A DNA stretch of 64,000 bases from Lachnospiraceae bacterium (GTDB taxonomy: Bacteria; Bacillota; Clostridia; Lachnospirales; Lachnospiraceae), in contig SVEZ01000003.1 of NCBI GenBank assembly GCA_015057115.1, positions 1 through 64,000 of the forward strand, written 5' to 3'. The translations under genes were made by a program, and so were the position numbers. Below are positions 25,055 to 33,335 of the stretch, piece after piece (position 1 is the first letter of the stretch; every line of letters starts with the position of its first letter). A model generated the notes under the pieces. It was not told where the DNA came from. It did not search any database and saw only the letters and a program-made list of their open reading frames with translations.

Positions 25055-26152
25055 ATGAAACTAGGAATCGTGGGACTTCCCAACGTGGGGAAAAGTACCC
25101 TTTTTAATTCATTAACTAAAGCAGGAGCGGAATCCGCAAACTATCCGTTTTGTACCATTGACCCGAATATCGGTGTGGTAGCGGTACCGGATGAGCGTTT
25201 AACGAAGCTTGGAAATATGTACAATTCCAAGAAGGTTACTCCGGCGGTTATCGAGTTCGTTGATATTGCGGGACTTGTAAAAGGTGCCAGCAAGGGTGAA
25301 GGTCTGGGTAACCAGTTCCTTGCAAATATCCGTGAGGTTGATGCGATTGTACACGTAGTGCGTTGCTTTGAAGATTCCAACATCGTGCATGTAGACGGAA
25401 ACATCGATCCGGTACGTGATATTGAGACCATTAATTTAGAACTTATTTTCTCTGATTTGGAGATTTTGGAAAGAAGACTTGCTAAGACTGCAAAGTCTGC
25501 AAGAATGGACAAGGAAGCGGCAAAAGAGCTGCCAATCCTTGAGAAAATCAAAGCCCATCTTGAAAACGGTAAGTTGGCTAAGAGCTTACAGTTTGATGAT
25601 GAAGATGAGGAAGCATTTGTAAAATCATTGAATCTTTTAACCTATAAACCGGTTATTTTTGCGGCTAATGTATCTGAGGAACATTTGGCGGATGACGGAG
25701 CAAGCAATCCGTTTGTAGGCAAGGTTCGTGAATATGCAAAAGAGTATGACTGCGAGGTTTTCGTAATCTGTGCCCAGATTGAGCAGGAGATTGCGGAACT
25801 GGATGACGAAGAAAAAGCAATGTTTTTGGAGGACCTTGGATTAAAAGAATCCGGTCTTGAAAAACTGATTAAGGCAAGCTATAAACTTCTCGGACTTATC
25901 AGCTACTTAACAGCCGGTGAGGATGAGACCAGAGCATGGACCATCAAGGTTGGAACCAAGGCACCGCAGGCGGCCGGAAAGATTCATACGGACTTTGAAC
26001 GCGGCTTCATTAAAGCGGAGGTTGTAAACTATCAGGATTTACTTGACCTGGGAAGTTTGGCGGCAGCTAAAGAAAAAGGTTTGGTAGGTATTGAAGGAAA
26101 GGAATACGTTGTAAAAGACGGAGACGTTATTTTGTTCCGTTTCAACGTGTAA
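25055..26152 (+). CDS. ychF: Redox-regulated P-loop ATPase YchF (Obg family)
   Basis: 365 residues. The P-loop GLPNVGKST is at residues 7-15, followed by DIAGLVKGASKGEGLGNQFL and the altered G4 motif NVSE in place of NKxD, which explains the family's ATP rather than GTP preference. A coiled-coil insertion and a C-terminal TGS domain (TIKVGTKAPQAAGKIHTDFE, FIKAEV) complete it. YchF binds ribosomes and responds to oxidative stress. AGGAGATG lies before ATG 25055. Confidence 0.96.
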   Translation: MKLGIVGLPNVGKSTLFNSLTKAGAESANYPFCTIDPNIGVVAVPDERLTKLGNMYNSKKVTPAVIEFVDIAGLVKGASKGEGLGNQFLANIREVDAIVHVVRCFEDSNIVHVDGNIDPVRDIETINLELIFSDLEILERRLAKTAKSARMDKEAAKELPILEKIKAHLENGKLAKSLQFDDEDEEAFVKSLNLLTYKPVIFAANVSEEHLADDGASNPFVGKVREYAKEYDCEVFVICAQIEQEIAELDDEEKAMFLEDLGLKESGLEKLIKASYKLLGLISYLTAGEDETRAWTIKVGTKAPQAAGKIHTDFERGFIKAEVVNYQDLLDLGSLAAAKEKGLVGIEGKEYVVKDGDVILFRFNV

Positions 26153-26189
26153 GCGCATATATATAAGGAAATAAGGCACAGGATTTGCC

Positions 26190-26453
26190 ATGCGCTATCA
26201 GGATTTCCGAAAAAAAGAAGTGATTAATATCCAGACAGGAAAGAGTCTGGGATACATACAGGATATTGAGTTTGAGGAAAAAACGGGTTGTATCTGCGCA
26301 ATTATTGTACCGGGGGACGGGAAATGGAATTTTTTCTGCTTTAAAGAAGCGGGATGTCGGATAGAATACGGAAATATTGTCCGTATCGGTCCGGATTTTG
26401 TGCTGGTTAATTCCTGCGAACCCTGCAAGACGAAAAGACCGGAGCTTTGGTAA
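26190..26453 (+). CDS. YlmC/YmxH family PRC-barrel sporulation protein
   Basis: 87-residue single PRC-barrel-like domain: MRYQDFRKKEVINIQTGKSL then GYIQDIEFEEKTGCI, a typical YlmC/YmxH beginning, with the metal-binding-looking ending GPDFVLVN. Families of this type are common in sporulating Clostridia and Bacilli; the exact role is unknown. Lies between ychF and nrdR, each gene spaced by tens of bases. Confidence 0.85.
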   Translation: MRYQDFRKKEVINIQTGKSLGYIQDIEFEEKTGCICAIIVPGDGKWNFFCFKEAGCRIEYGNIVRIGPDFVLVNSCEPCKTKRPELW

Positions 26454-26535
26454 AAAAACGCTGGATTTTTATAAGTAAGTAGTGTATGATAAGAGTGTAG
26501 TAGTATGACAAGGCATAAAGAGGAGGATTCTGCAG

Positions 26536-26988
26536 ATGAAGTGTCCATTTTGCAGTAGCGAGAATACCAGAGTTATTGATTCGAGACCGGCAGATGACAA
26601 TAATTCCATCCGGCGACGTCGAATTTGTGACGATTGTAATAAGCGGTTTACTACGTATGAGAAAGTGGAGACCATTCCGCTAATCGTAATTAAGAAGGAT
26701 AATAACCGTGAGCAGTATGATCGGGCGAAGATTGAGGCCGGTGTATTGCGTGCATGTCATAAGAGACCGATTTCCGCGGAGCAGATCAATAGACTGGTAG
26801 ACAGTGTGGAGACCGAGATTTTTAGCAGAGAAGAGAAGGAAATTCCAAGCTCTGAGATCGGTGAGATTGTAATGAAGTACCTTAAGGATTTGGAAGCGGT
26901 TGCCTACGTGCGTTTTGCTTCTGTATATCGGGAGTTTAAGGATGTAAATACCTTCATGAATGAATTGAAGAAGATCCTGGACAAATAA
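26536..26988 (+). CDS. nrdR: Transcriptional repressor NrdR
   Basis: 150 residues, the normal length. The N-terminal zinc ribbon has CPFC and CDDCNKRF, and the ATP-cone domain covers about residues 49-139 (PLIVIKKDNNREQYDRAKIE, then AGVLRACHKRPIS). NrdR uses bound ATP/dATP to repress ribonucleotide reductase genes through NrdR boxes. None of its usual targets lies in this window. AGGAGG precedes ATG 26536. Confidence 0.96.
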   Translation: MKCPFCSSENTRVIDSRPADDNNSIRRRRICDDCNKRFTTYEKVETIPLIVIKKDNNREQYDRAKIEAGVLRACHKRPISAEQINRLVDSVETEIFSREEKEIPSSEIGEIVMKYLKDLEAVAYVRFASVYREFKDVNTFMNELKKILDK

Positions 26989-27006
26989 ACTTCACAAATT
27001 TTATAC

Positions 27007-27033
27007 TAATCTTTTGGACATAATGCCCGATAT
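27007..27033 (+). promoter_or_regulatory. Possible flagellar sigma-28 promoter
   Basis: TAAT (27007-27010), 15 bp, CCCGATAT (27026-27033), close to the TAAA-N15-GCCGATAT consensus of motility sigma factors (10 of 12 positions). It lies about 60 bp before the next gene, and no sigma-A element is clearer. Confidence 0.4.
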
Positions 27034-27090
27034 ATATCATGTAGGAATAAAAGGAATTATTCTGTTAGAAGTAATATGGAGAGTTAGCGT

Positions 27091-27480
27091 ATGAATATTT
27101 CGGGAATTCGCCCATTTGAGGCAATAGGATATTATTCAAATGTAAATAGAGTAAATGGTCAGGAGGCTGTAGCAGCTAAGGTTCAGGTAACCGAACAGCA
27201 GCCAAAGGAACAGCCGAAACAGCAGCAGGTTTTTGAAAGACCTCAGCAGAAGGAAACTGCGGTTGAATTCGCGAAGAAGTATGATCCCAATGCGAAGTAT
27301 GACCTGAAGGGCGCAGATAGTGATATTAATAGCCTGGATAAGGTAACAGAGTTACCGAAGGCTCACAAGGATGAGGCTCTGAAGCAGTATCAGACTTTCG
27401 TTGGCGGAAGAACCAAGGCACCTGTTCAGCCGGAGAAGACCACAGCACCGAAGGTGGAGTTGGAGAACTTCAACTTATAA
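27091..27480 (+). CDS. Conserved hypothetical protein, possibly motility-linked
   Basis: 129 residues, not a recognised domain. It begins MNISGIRPFEAIGYYSNVNR, has a Q/P/K-rich low-complexity middle (EQQPKEQPKQQQ), and an ordered segment FAKKYDPNAKYDLKGADSDI followed by NSLDKVTELPKAHKDEALKQ. No signal peptide or membrane segment. GGAGAG precedes ATG 27091 and a terminator follows, so it is a single-gene unit. A sigma-28-like promoter upstream suggests expression with flagellar genes; I recall similar short proteins in Lachnospiraceae without known function. Confidence 0.7.
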   Translation: MNISGIRPFEAIGYYSNVNRVNGQEAVAAKVQVTEQQPKEQPKQQQVFERPQQKETAVEFAKKYDPNAKYDLKGADSDINSLDKVTELPKAHKDEALKQYQTFVGGRTKAPVQPEKTTAPKVELENFNL

Positions 27481-27495
27481 ATGTAAGAGATGAGT

Positions 27496-27528
27496 AAGCT
27501 CATGCATTCATTGCATGGGCTTCTTTTT
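27496..27528 (+). terminator. Intrinsic terminator
   Basis: AAGCTCATGCA (27496-27506) pairs with TGCATGGGCTT (27512-27522) around a 5-nt loop, followed by CTTTTT. Confidence 0.8.
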
Positions 27529-27569
27529 GCGGAGCAGATTATAAATAGGAAAGGGAAAGGACAGAAGCT

Positions 27570-28085
27570 ATGATAAAATGGTTTCCGGACGCATGGGAGG
27601 AGAATACCTTCCGTATTGATTATAAAAAGTTGTATGAACTGGGATACCGGGGGATTATGTTTGATATAGATAATACCCTGGTATTTGATTGTGCGCCGGC
27701 AGACGAGCGGGCAATCCGGTTTTTAAAAGAAATTCAGGAGATGGGATTTCGGGTTTTACTTTTATCCAACAATAATGAGCGCCGGGTTAAAATGTTTAAT
27801 GAGCAGATTGGTGCAGACTACATTTTTAAGGCACATAAGCCGCGACCGGACGCTTATGAAAAGGGTATGGAGATTATGGGAACCGATAGAAGCAATACAC
27901 TTTTTATCGGAGACCAGATTTTTACAGATGTGTGGGGAGCCCGTAACGCCGGTGTAAAGGTGATTATGGTTAAAAAGTTAGGCCCCAAGGAAGAAAAACA
28001 TATTATTCTGAAGCGAATCCTGGAGGCACCTATTCGTCTTGCTTTCCTGCTTTGCGGGGGACACAAGAGAAAGATTACGGAGTAG
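27570..28085 (+). CDS. YqeG family HAD IIIA-type phosphatase
   Basis: 171 residues. HAD motif I is FDIDNTLV (nucleophile Asp), motif II LLSNNN, motif III around KAHKPRPDA and motif IV IGDQIFTDVWGARNAG. The N-terminal WFPDAWEENTFRIDYKKL is characteristic of YqeG. Related to mitochondrial phosphatidylglycerophosphate phosphatase GEP4, so a PGP phosphatase role is plausible in Firmicutes. Followed by efp. Confidence 0.9.
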   Translation: MIKWFPDAWEENTFRIDYKKLYELGYRGIMFDIDNTLVFDCAPADERAIRFLKEIQEMGFRVLLLSNNNERRVKMFNEQIGADYIFKAHKPRPDAYEKGMEIMGTDRSNTLFIGDQIFTDVWGARNAGVKVIMVKKLGPKEEKHIILKRILEAPIRLAFLLCGGHKRKITE

Positions 28086-28168
28086 AAAAAAATCCTTGCC
28101 TTTTTGGAAAAATTAGTATATAATTTTGAAAGAATGCTTATTGCAAAAGAAGATTAGGAGGATGAATC

Positions 28169-28726
28169 ATGATTTCAGCAGGAGATTTCAGAAATGGTAT
28201 GACCATTGAATATGAATCCAGTGTATATCAGATTATCGAATTTCAGCACGTGAAGCCGGGTAAAGGTGCAGCGTTTGTTCGTACAAAGTTAAAGGATATC
28301 AAGAACGGAGGAGTTATTGAAAAATCTTTCCGTCCTACAGAGAAATGTCCACAGGCACGTATCGAGCGTAACGACATGCAGTATCTCTACAACGATGGAG
28401 ATCTTTACTACTTCATGAACTTAGAGACCTATGAGCAGATTGGTTTAAACCAGGATGCCATCGGTGATGCATTGAAGTTTGTTAAAGACAATGAGATGGT
28501 TAAGATCTGTTCTCATAACGGCAATGTATTTGCTGTAGAACCGCCACTCTTTGTAGAACTTCAGATTACAGAAACAGAGCCTGGCTTCAAGGGTGATACC
28601 GCTCAGGGTGCAACCAAGCCGGCAATCGTTGAAACTGGTGCAAGCGTAAACGTTCCATTGTTCGTAGAACAGGGCGATACCATTAAGATTGATACCAGAA
28701 CAGGCGAATATCTTTCCAGAGTATAA
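28169..28726 (+). CDS. efp: Translation elongation factor P
   Basis: 185 residues, three β-barrel domains. EF-P enters the ribosomal E site and relieves stalling at proline runs. The modified loop reads KPGKGAAF, with Lys32 at the usual modification site; the C-terminal signature is [17 protein letters not shown]. No modification enzymes (epmA/epmB, earP, ymfI) are visible in the window. AGGAGG precedes ATG 28169. Confidence 0.96.
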   Translation: MISAGDFRNGMTIEYESSVYQIIEFQHVKPGKGAAFVRTKLKDIKNGGVIEKSFRPTEKCPQARIERNDMQYLYNDGDLYYFMNLETYEQIGLNQDAIGDALKFVKDNEMVKICSHNGNVFAVEPPLFVELQITETEPGFKGDTAQGATKPAIVETGASVNVPLFVEQGDTIKIDTRTGEYLSRV

Positions 28727-28878
28727 TTTACCAGAATTTATTTTGGAAAGGAATCGGTAAGGAAGTTGGGTAAGCTCCTTACCGAAAGAACAGACTATAG
28801 AAATTTGTAACAACATTTTTCCTATTTTTAGGACAAATTACCCTACACAAATACTATATTCTGTGTTATCATTTAGTT

Positions 28879-29161
28879 AATAAGAGAAGAAGGTAAAATG
28901 TATTGGGGTGGTATGCTCTAGAAGCACTAGCCCCAAAGGTTATAGCTTCTAGGCTATCAAATGCAGATTTGACGCTACCAGAATGGAAGAAAGATATGAA
29001 ACCCGATATTTTTTGACCATGTCAATATGCAGGTGGTAATACCACAGTATCTTCCAATCTTATATAGAAGAGCATGTTTCTGACAAGGAAAGAGTGGTGT
29101 ACTTTCCTTGGCTGGAAGTGTGTTTTTCAGATCCTCACATGAGAATGTGGGGATTTTTTTT
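28879..29161 (+). ncRNA. Candidate structured RNA, about 280 nt, with H-type pseudoknot
   Basis: A promoter-like TACACA (28844-28849)-17-TATCAT (28867-28872) precedes a gene-free segment ending in a strong terminator, ATCCTCACAT/ATGTGGGGAT (29131-29140 with 29145-29154) plus eight T. Between them: TTGGGG/CCCCAA (28903-28908 with 28931-28936) interleaved with CTAGAAGC/GCTTCTAG (28918-28925 with 28945-28952), a classic pseudoknot order; TCAAAT-GCAG-ATTTGA (28957-28972); TGGAAGA/TCTTCCA (28984-28990 with 29050-29056) enclosing TTGAC/GTCAA and GTGGT/ACCAC hairpins; and a 9-bp CAAGGAAAG hairpin (29084-29110). No ORF of interest. Family not recognised. Confidence 0.6.
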
Positions 29162-29426
29162 GCGTAAAAGTGTTCGCAATACAAGGACGGAAATCGAGCT
29201 TGCTCAGATTTCCGTTTTTGTATTAGCGAACCAAACGGAATGAGCAAGAAGCGCGTAGCGCGTTTTGCGAATTGCGGGTGCGGAGCAGCCGACTTTTACG
29301 CAATAGACATGGTAGCAGCAGTGAAGCATCGAAGATGCGAACCCTCCGAATTGTGCAGTTCCTGCGAATAGCAACGAGGCAGCGCGAATTGCGAATTGCG
29401 GGTGCGGAGCAGCCGACTTTTACGCA
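29161..29426. repeat. Extragenic repeat with terminal inverted repeats and a duplicated end
   Basis: TGCGTAAAAGT (29161-29171) is complementary to ACTTTTACGCA at 29292-29302 and again at 29416-29426. A long hairpin fills 29172-29232 (GTTCGCAATACAA...TTGTATTAGCGAAC, with ACGGAAATC/GATTTCCGT inside). A 37-bp sequence is repeated exactly at 29266-29302 and 29390-29426. It resembles the MITE or REP-like intergenic repeats common in Lachnospiraceae. The rest of the gap to 29770 is AT-rich, with ATTACAGAC words in both orientations (29429, 29641, 29735) but no gene. Confidence 0.65.
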
Positions 29427-29766
29427 GATTACAGACTAACTAGCGCAATATGAGCAGGTAGTATGTAGCGAAAAAAAGTGTGTTTTCGATTCTTACAGAC
29501 GAAACCTATTAAAACATAGTGCTAGTCGGTAAGTGTAAGCGATAATTCGGAGCAGAGAGAGGGAAAATGAGGGAATGAATAAGGATTTGTAAGGAAAACA
29601 CGCAAATCATTACATACCTATATATAGAATATAGTGAAATAGTCTGTAATTTTTTGAAACACACAATTTTACCATACAGACTAAAAAGAAGAAATAAGAG
29701 TGTCGTATGTAGTATTGATAAAACAGGTCTAAAAGATTACAGACGTAAGAAAAGAAAGTTGATTTT

Positions 29767-29848
29767 GGTGTGTAATTCCTGTTGACACACCACTAAAACC
29801 ATGTTACTATAAATCCGAGCAAAATAGTAGGAAATAAAATAGTAGGAA
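29767..29848 (+). promoter_or_regulatory. iscR operon promoter with operator-like repeats
   Basis: TTGACA (29782-29787), 17-bp spacer, TACTAT (29805-29810). An 8-bp inverted repeat TGGTGTGT/ACACACCA (29766-29773 with 29785-29792) overlaps the -35 element, and a 13-bp direct repeat AAAATAGTAGGAA occurs at 29821-29833 and 29836-29848, just after the start site. Both are plausible binding sites for the Rrf2 regulator that follows. Confidence 0.65.
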
Positions 29849-29864
29849 TTACAAGGGGGAGCTT

Positions 29865-30302
29865 ATGAAGCTGTCTACAAAAGGACGATACGGTTTAAGG
29901 GCATTTATTGATATTGCCATGTACTCGGAAGAGGAACCGGTTTCACTGGCCAGCGTTGCCAAGCGGCAGGATCTTTCCATTAGCTATTTAGAACAGTTGA
30001 TGACCAAGATTAAGCGGGCAGGGCTTATTGAAAGCGTGCGAGGCGCCAGCGGCGGCTATGTGCTTGCTAGACCTGCATCGGAAATCTCCGTGGGAGATGT
30101 TTTAAGAGCCCTGGAAGGAGAACTTATGCCGGTAAACTGTGTGGGTCAGGATAATCCGGAAACCAGCGGTTGTGAAGCGCAACCCTGTTGTTCCAGTTGG
30201 ATTGTGTGGAAACGAATCAACGAGAGTATCAACGAAACCGTTAACAATATTTTTATTGATGAATTGGTAGAAGAGAGTCGGAAGGCTCAGAAGGAAGGAT
30301 AG
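29865..30302 (+). CDS. iscR: Rrf2 family Fe-S/cysteine regulator (IscR-like)
   Basis: 145 residues. The winged helix (MKLSTKGRYGLRAFIDIA, then SLASVAKRQDLSISYLEQLM) is typical of Rrf2. Three or four cysteines in the VNCVG...GCEAQPCC segment (about residues 92-108) match the [2Fe-2S] ligand region of IscR. As first gene of iscR-iscS-iscU-mnmA it is likely an autorepressor sensing Fe-S status. CymR-type cysteine control is less likely because of the cluster ligands. Confidence 0.88.
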   Translation: MKLSTKGRYGLRAFIDIAMYSEEEPVSLASVAKRQDLSISYLEQLMTKIKRAGLIESVRGASGGYVLARPASEISVGDVLRALEGELMPVNCVGQDNPETSGCEAQPCCSSWIVWKRINESINETVNNIFIDELVEESRKAQKEG

Positions 30303-30306
30303 TAGT

Positions 30307-31503
30307 ATGGGACAGAAAGTTATCTATTTGGACAATGCAGCAACAACAAAGGTGCGTCCGGAGGTTGTGGACGCCATGCTTCCATTTTTTACAGAGAATT
30401 ACGGTAATGCATCTGCTGTATATTCTGTGGGAGCAACTGCAAAAGAGGCGCTGACAACAGCCAGAGAACAGGTGGCAAGAGTTATTGGTGCCAAAAGCGA
30501 AGAAATCTATTTTACCGCAGGCGGAAGTGAGTCTGACAACTGGGCGTTAAAAGCCACTGCGGAATTATTAAAGGAAAAGGGAAATCACATCATTACCTCG
30601 AAGATTGAGCATCATGCAATTCTGCATACTTGTGAGTATCTGGAAAAACACGGTTTTGAAGTTACTTATTTAAATGTAGATGAAGATGGTGTGGTAGATA
30701 TGGAAGAATTAAAGAAATCCATTCGTCCGACCACCATTTTGATTTCCGTTATGTTTGCAAACAATGAGATTGGAACCATTCAGCCGATTAAGGAAATCGG
30801 TGCCATTGCAAAAGAGCATGGAATTTTGTTCCACACGGATGCAGTGCAGGCATTTGGTCAGGTGCCAATCAATGTAGATGAGATGAATATCGATATGTTA
30901 AGTGCCAGCGGACACAAATTAAACGGTCCAAAGGGTATCGGTATGTTATATATCCGTAAGGGAGTAAAGATTCGTTCTTTTGTACACGGAGGAGCGCAGG
31001 AGCGTAAGAGAAGAGCCGGTACAGAAAATATCCCGGGTATTGTGGGCTTTGGTAAAGCATGCGAGATTGCAGTGAATACCATGGCAGAACGTACCAAGAC
31101 CGAGGCAGAATTAAGAGACTACCTTATGAGCCGTATTGAGAAAGAAATTCCTTATGTAAAGATTAACGGTAGCAGAACCAACCGTTTACCAAACAACGTA
31201 AATGTATGCTTCCGGTTTATTGAGGGAGAATCCATGCTGATTATGCTGGATCAGAAGGGTATCTGCGGTTCTTCCGGATCTGCATGTACTTCAGGGTCCT
31301 TAGATCCGTCTCACGTGCTTTTAGCTATTGGATTGCCTCATGAGATTGCCCATGGTTCTTTAAGACTTACCTTAAGCCATGAGACCACCAGAGAGGACAT
31401 TGATTATACAGTAGAGGAACTGACTAAGATTATCGAGCGCTTGCGTCAGATGTCCCCACTTTATGAAGATTTTATTAAAAAACAGAAAGATGTAAAAGCT
31501 TAG
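30307..31503 (+). CDS. iscS: Cysteine desulfurase (NifS/IscS type)
   Basis: 398 residues. PLP enzyme taking sulfur from cysteine for Fe-S clusters and tRNA thiolation. Visible: YLDNAATTKV at the start, HTDAVQAFG, the PLP lysine in SASGHKLNGPKG, and the active-site cysteine loop SSGSACTSGSLDPSHV of group I enzymes. It follows the regulator by 4 bp. Its sulfur probably goes to IscU and to MnmA downstream. Confidence 0.94.
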   Translation: MGQKVIYLDNAATTKVRPEVVDAMLPFFTENYGNASAVYSVGATAKEALTTAREQVARVIGAKSEEIYFTAGGSESDNWALKATAELLKEKGNHIITSKIEHHAILHTCEYLEKHGFEVTYLNVDEDGVVDMEELKKSIRPTTILISVMFANNEIGTIQPIKEIGAIAKEHGILFHTDAVQAFGQVPINVDEMNIDMLSASGHKLNGPKGIGMLYIRKGVKIRSFVHGGAQERKRRAGTENIPGIVGFGKACEIAVNTMAERTKTEAELRDYLMSRIEKEIPYVKINGSRTNRLPNNVNVCFRFIEGESMLIMLDQKGICGSSGSACTSGSLDPSHVLLAIGLPHEIAHGSLRLTLSHETTREDIDYTVEELTKIIERLRQMSPLYEDFIKKQKDVKA

Positions 31504-31514
31504 AGCCAAGCGAA

Positions 31515-31617
31515 TCCTTGGAATATGCAGCTATCAAGCTTGCTTGGATAGGTGCATATTCACAAGGATACATTTGGCGAGAGCCAAACAGCTTGGAAAT
31601 ACAAAGTATTTCCAAGC
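31515..31617 (+). other. Three consecutive hairpins between iscS and iscU
   Basis: Hairpin A (31515-31568) has arms TCCTTG/CAAGGA, GAATATGCA/TGCATATTC and CTATC/GATAG. Hairpin B (31573-31588) is TTTGGC-GAGA-GCCAAA. Hairpin C (31591-31617) is a perfect 12-bp stem with a 3-nt loop. No T-tract follows, so these are not ordinary terminators; they may set mRNA stability or the IscS:IscU ratio. Confidence 0.65.
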
Positions 31618-31666
31618 CTGGCTTTAAGCGGCTTCAGAGAATTATACAAATCAGGAGGGAATTTTC

Positions 31667-32104
31667 ATGTACAGTGAAAAAGTTATGGATCATTTTCAGA
31701 ATCCAAGAAATGTAGGAGAAATTGAGAACGCCAGCGGTGTGGGAACTGTTGGAAACGCAAAATGCGGTGACATTATGCGTATGTATTTAGATATTGATGA
31801 GAACGGTGTTATCCGTGATTGCAAGTTTAAAACTTTCGGTTGCGGTGCGGCTGTAGCAACCAGTAGCATGGCTACAGAGCTGGTTATGGGAAAGACCATT
31901 CAGGAAGCTTTGGAAGTAACCAATAAGGCTGTTATGGAGGCTTTGGACGGACTTCCACCGGTAAAGGTACACTGCTCCTTGTTGGCTGAAGAAGCAATCC
32001 ATGCGGCTCTCTGGGACTATGCAGAGAAGAACGGCATTAAGATTGAAGGATTAGAGAAGCCAAAGAACGATATCAGTGAAGGTGAAGAAGAAGAGGACTA
32101 CTAA
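31667..32104 (+). CDS. iscU: Fe-S cluster scaffold protein (NifU/IscU N-terminal type)
   Basis: 145 residues. Three cluster-ligand cysteines are present: GNAKCGD (about residue 33), FGCGAAVATSS (about 59) and KVHCSLLAEEAI (about 105), with Asp in CGD. It opens MYSEKVMDHFQNPRNVGEI, typical of IscU. The acidic C-terminal tail (ISEGEEEEDY) is an extension. It accepts sulfur from IscS and assembles [2Fe-2S] clusters. AGGAGG precedes ATG 31667. Confidence 0.93.
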   Translation: MYSEKVMDHFQNPRNVGEIENASGVGTVGNAKCGDIMRMYLDIDENGVIRDCKFKTFGCGAAVATSSMATELVMGKTIQEALEVTNKAVMEALDGLPPVKVHCSLLAEEAIHAALWDYAEKNGIKIEGLEKPKNDISEGEEEEDY

Positions 32105-32126
32105 AGGGTAGTAGAGAACTTATAAT

Positions 32127-33206
32127 ATGGAAAAAAAGAAAGTTGTAGTAGGCATGTCCGGAGGAGTTGACTCCTCCGTGGCAGCCTTTTTATTAAAAGA
32201 ACAGGGCTATGATGTCATTGGCGTTACCATGCAGATCTGGCAGGATGAAGAAGAAGAGGTCATGGAAGAAAATGGCGGCTGCTGTGGATTAAGTGCAGTA
32301 GATGATGCCAGAAGAGTGGCACAGGTGTTGGGAATTCCCCACTATGTCATGAACTTCAAAAAAGAGTTTAAAGAAGCGGTAATGGATTATTTTGTGGAAG
32401 AATATATCCACGGAAGAACCCCAAATCCATGTATTGCATGCAATCGCTATGTGAAGTGGGAGGCGCTTTTAAACCGAAGCTTAAGTATCGGAGCAGACTA
32501 CATTGCAACCGGTCATTATGCAAAAGTAAAACGACTTCCAAACGGGAGACTGGCTATAGCCAACTCGGAAACGGCAGCAAAGGACCAGACCTATGCACTC
32601 TACAATTTGACCCAGGAACAGTTGTCTCATACCCTGATGCCCGTAGGTGAATTCGAAAAACCGAAAATTCGCGAAATCGCGAAAGAGCAGCACTTGCCGG
32701 TGGCAAGTAAGCCGGACAGTCAGGAAATTTGTTTTGTGCCGGATAACGATTATGCAGGGTTCATAGAGAGGGAAGCTGGAAACCTCGTTCCGAAGCCTGG
32801 AAACTTTGTGGACAAGAATGGAAACATTATCGGTTGTCATAAAGGCATTACGCATTACACCATCGGACAGCGAAAAGGACTGAATTTACCAATGGGACAT
32901 CCGGTATTTGTAACGGATATCCGTCCCGAAACAGATGAAGTGGTCATCGGAGAAGCGGAAGATGTTTTTACCACCGAATTGTATGCCGGCAAGGTAAATT
33001 TCATGGGTGTGGAGAGCTTAAATGGCGAAGAGCGTTTCCTTGGAAAAATTCGTTATGCCCACAAAGGACAGTGGTGTAAAGTGAGTATGGCGGGAGAAGA
33101 TAAAATCCATGTGGTTTTCGAAGAACCGGTTCGTGCCGTAACAAAGGGACAGGCTGTGGTTTTATACCGGGATGATTATGTGGCTTTAGGCGGAGTTATC
33201 CTCTAA
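32127..33206 (+). CDS. mnmA: tRNA-specific 2-thiouridylase MnmA
   Basis: 359 residues. PP-loop ATPase that makes 2-thiouridine at U34 of Lys/Glu/Gln tRNAs with sulfur from IscS. PP-loop [15 protein letters not shown] lies at residues 9-23, the catalytic cysteine in [14 protein letters not shown] and the second in SQEICFV. The extra GGCCGL near residue 53 is usual in Firmicute enzymes. Last gene of the iscR-iscS-iscU-mnmA unit, 22 bp after iscU. Confidence 0.94.
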   Translation: MEKKKVVVGMSGGVDSSVAAFLLKEQGYDVIGVTMQIWQDEEEEVMEENGGCCGLSAVDDARRVAQVLGIPHYVMNFKKEFKEAVMDYFVEEYIHGRTPNPCIACNRYVKWEALLNRSLSIGADYIATGHYAKVKRLPNGRLAIANSETAAKDQTYALYNLTQEQLSHTLMPVGEFEKPKIREIAKEQHLPVASKPDSQEICFVPDNDYAGFIEREAGNLVPKPGNFVDKNGNIIGCHKGITHYTIGQRKGLNLPMGHPVFVTDIRPETDEVVIGEAEDVFTTELYAGKVNFMGVESLNGEERFLGKIRYAHKGQWCKVSMAGEDKIHVVFEEPVRAVTKGQAVVLYRDDYVALGGVIL

Positions 33207-33251
33207 AAATCATGAAAAAACTGTAAAAAAGACCAAATTGCATAACTACAC

Positions 33252-33311
33252 TAGATTTTAAAAAGGAATTGTGTTATAATTTCTCCATCTTTAAATTTGT
33301 TACAAATTTAA
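33252..33311 (+). promoter_or_regulatory. gap operon promoter and leader palindrome
   Basis: TAGATT (33252-33257), 17-bp spacer, TATAAT (33275-33280). In the leader, TTAAATTTG (33291-33299) and CAAATTTAA (33303-33311) form a perfect 9-bp inverted repeat, either an operator or a stabilising hairpin at the mRNA 5' end. Confidence 0.6.
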
Positions 33312-33335
33312 TATAGAGATATAGGAGGATTAAAA

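Noticed and set aside
29030-29056. T-box antiterminator suspected from GGTGGTAATACC
   Set aside because: It lacks the TGGNACCGCG core, folds as a simple hairpin, and no synthetase or amino-acid gene follows the terminator.
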